Part shown: positions 63,160-64,000 of the stretch, in pieces
Position numbering within the stretch: position 1 is the stretch's first letter
Layout: each line of letters begins with the position of its first letter
Assembly (NCBI RefSeq): GCF_000062885.1
Contig: NC_009142.1
Location: 4,577,584-4,641,583, forward strand
DNA length: 64,000 bases
Direction: 5' to 3'
Source of the DNA: Saccharopolyspora erythraea NRRL 2338
GTDB taxonomy: Bacteria; Actinomycetota; Actinomycetes; Mycobacteriales; Pseudonocardiaceae
The notes under the pieces: generated by a model
Databases searched by the model: none
Told to the model about the DNA's origin: nothing
The model's input: the letters and a program-made list of their open reading frames with translations, nothing else
Position numbers and translations under genes: made by a program

Positions 63160-64000
63160 GTGGGACAGAAGGGATCTTGGCGCTACGCGGCGCTGGCCCC
63201 GCACCGGTTCCTGCGCCGCGCCCTGCGAGACCGCGGCCGGGAACGCGAACAGCTCGTGCAGGCCGCGAAGATGGCGGTCGCGGCGGTCGTGGCCTGGTGG
63301 CTGGCCATATGGTGCTTCCAGCTCCCGCAGGCGTTCATCGCGCCGTACGCCGCCGTGTTCCTGATGAGCCACACTGTCTACCGGTCGGTGGCCAACGCGA
63401 TGCAGCAGGTGGCCGCGGTCGTGCTCGGCGTGGTGCTGGCGTTCCTCACCATCTACTTCATCCCGAACGTGCTGGTCGCGCTCGCGGTGGCGGTGTTCCT
63501 GGGCAGTCTCGTCGGTCTGTGGCGCCGGCTCGGCCCGAGCGGCGTCTGGGTCGGCATCACAGCCCTGCTCATGCTCACCTACGGCACCGCGCCCCAGATC
63601 GAGTACCTCGCGCCGCGGGTCTTCGAAAGCCTCATCGGCGCCGTGATCGGAGTTCTGGTGAACACGCTGGTGTTCCCGCCGGTGCACCTGTCCACCATGG
63701 ACGCCGCGCTCCGGCGGCTCGCCGACGAGATAGAGCTGTTGCTGGACTCGCTCGGCGAGATGCTGCGCACCGACTGGGACCACGCGGCCGCGGCCGACTG
63801 GCGCTACCGGGCCGACAACCTCAGCGCGACCTTCCAGCAGGCCCACGAGACCCTCGACCTCGGCACCGAGAGCATCCGGTTCGTCCCGCACCGCCTCCCC
63901 CGCCCGCACCGCAACCGGGAACGCGCCGAGGCCGCCCGCTCCACCCTGCTGACGCTCAGCGAGGTCGCCGAGCAGGCCCAGGGACTCGGCCGCATCCTCA
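63160..64000 (+). CDS. FUSC-family aromatic acid exporter-like membrane protein (cut by window edge)
   Basis: 280 codons are visible and the frame is open at the window end. After a basic N-terminus (about 40 residues) come four to five hydrophobic segments (MAVAAVVAWWLAIW, then AVVLGVVLAFLTIYFIP, then VALAVAVFLGSLVGLW and more), then FPPVHLSTMDAALRRLADEIELLL, typical of the FUSC/aromatic acid exporter family, and a long cytoplasmic helical part. The family is linked to export of aromatic or phenolic acids. GTG 63160 follows GGAG by 7 bases. A sigma-B-type promoter upstream points to stress control. Confidence 0.85.
   Translation, partial: MGQKGSWRYAALAPHRFLRRALRDRGREREQLVQAAKMAVAAVVAWWLAIWCFQLPQAFIAPYAAVFLMSHTVYRSVANAMQQVAAVVLGVVLAFLTIYFIPNVLVALAVAVFLGSLVGLWRRLGPSGVWVGITALLMLTYGTAPQIEYLAPRVFESLIGAVIGVLVNTLVFPPVHLSTMDAALRRLADEIELLLDSLGEMLRTDWDHAAAADWRYRADNLSATFQQAHETLDLGTESIRFVPHRLPRPHRNRERAEAARSTLLTLSEVAEQAQGLGRIL

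Overview
The window is high-GC actinobacterial DNA with dense genes, GTG and TTG starts, GGAGG-type ribosome sites and ATGA overlaps. The gene content (a large modular polyketide synthase, three P450s, DUF1206 and DUF3618 proteins, FUSC exporter) fits a pseudonocardial actinomycete. Saccharopolyspora is my best guess, from overall impression only. No RNA genes, CRISPR arrays, insertion sequences or prophage genes were seen.

Bases 1-38,400 hold the right-hand part of a type I modular polyketide cluster, all on the minus strand and read right to left. The order is a stand-alone P450 (38186-36954), then a tight run of P450 (36545-35238), P450 (35132-33882), PKS A (33860-20877), PKS B (20859-10414) and PKS C (10385 to beyond base 1). 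The assembly line reads: loading KSQ-AT(malonyl)-ACP; M1 KS-AT(methylmalonyl)-DH-KR-ACP; M2 KS-AT(methylmalonyl)-KR-ACP; M3 and M4 each KS-AT(malonyl)-DH-KR-ACP; M5 KS-AT(malonyl)-DH-ER-KR-ACP; M6 KS-AT(malonyl-like, HAAH)-DH-KR..., cut by the window edge. By collinearity the chain after M6 is an acetate-started C14 backbone with a trisubstituted alkene, a hydroxyl, two C-methyls, a conjugated diene and a further alkene. Release and other tailoring genes must lie to the left. Parts of AT, KS and KR domains in PKS B and C are nearly identical copies with A/T-rich third codon positions, which points to recent gene conversion or domain duplication.

Bases 38,670-52,400 hold ordinary accessory genes: an XRE-cupin regulator divergent from a BenE-type benzoate transporter, a secreted His-rich metal-related protein behind a CsoR-like site, a secreted unknown, an APC permease coupled to a flavin amine oxidase, a stress-type SDR, a CocE/NonD hydrolase, DUF1206, an epimerase and a small membrane/stress operon. 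Four promoters here (one weaker), plus one at 63,090, match the sigma-B/sigma-F pattern GTTT-N16/17-GGGTAS, so much of this stretch looks like a general-stress regulon.

Bases 52,600-59,100 hold an ABC sugar or polyol importer with a zinc dehydrogenase and a divergent SorC-type regulator. The right end carries a secreted S1 protease, a PadR regulator overlapping fadH (2,4-dienoyl-CoA reductase) behind a nested palindrome, and the start of a FUSC-family exporter.
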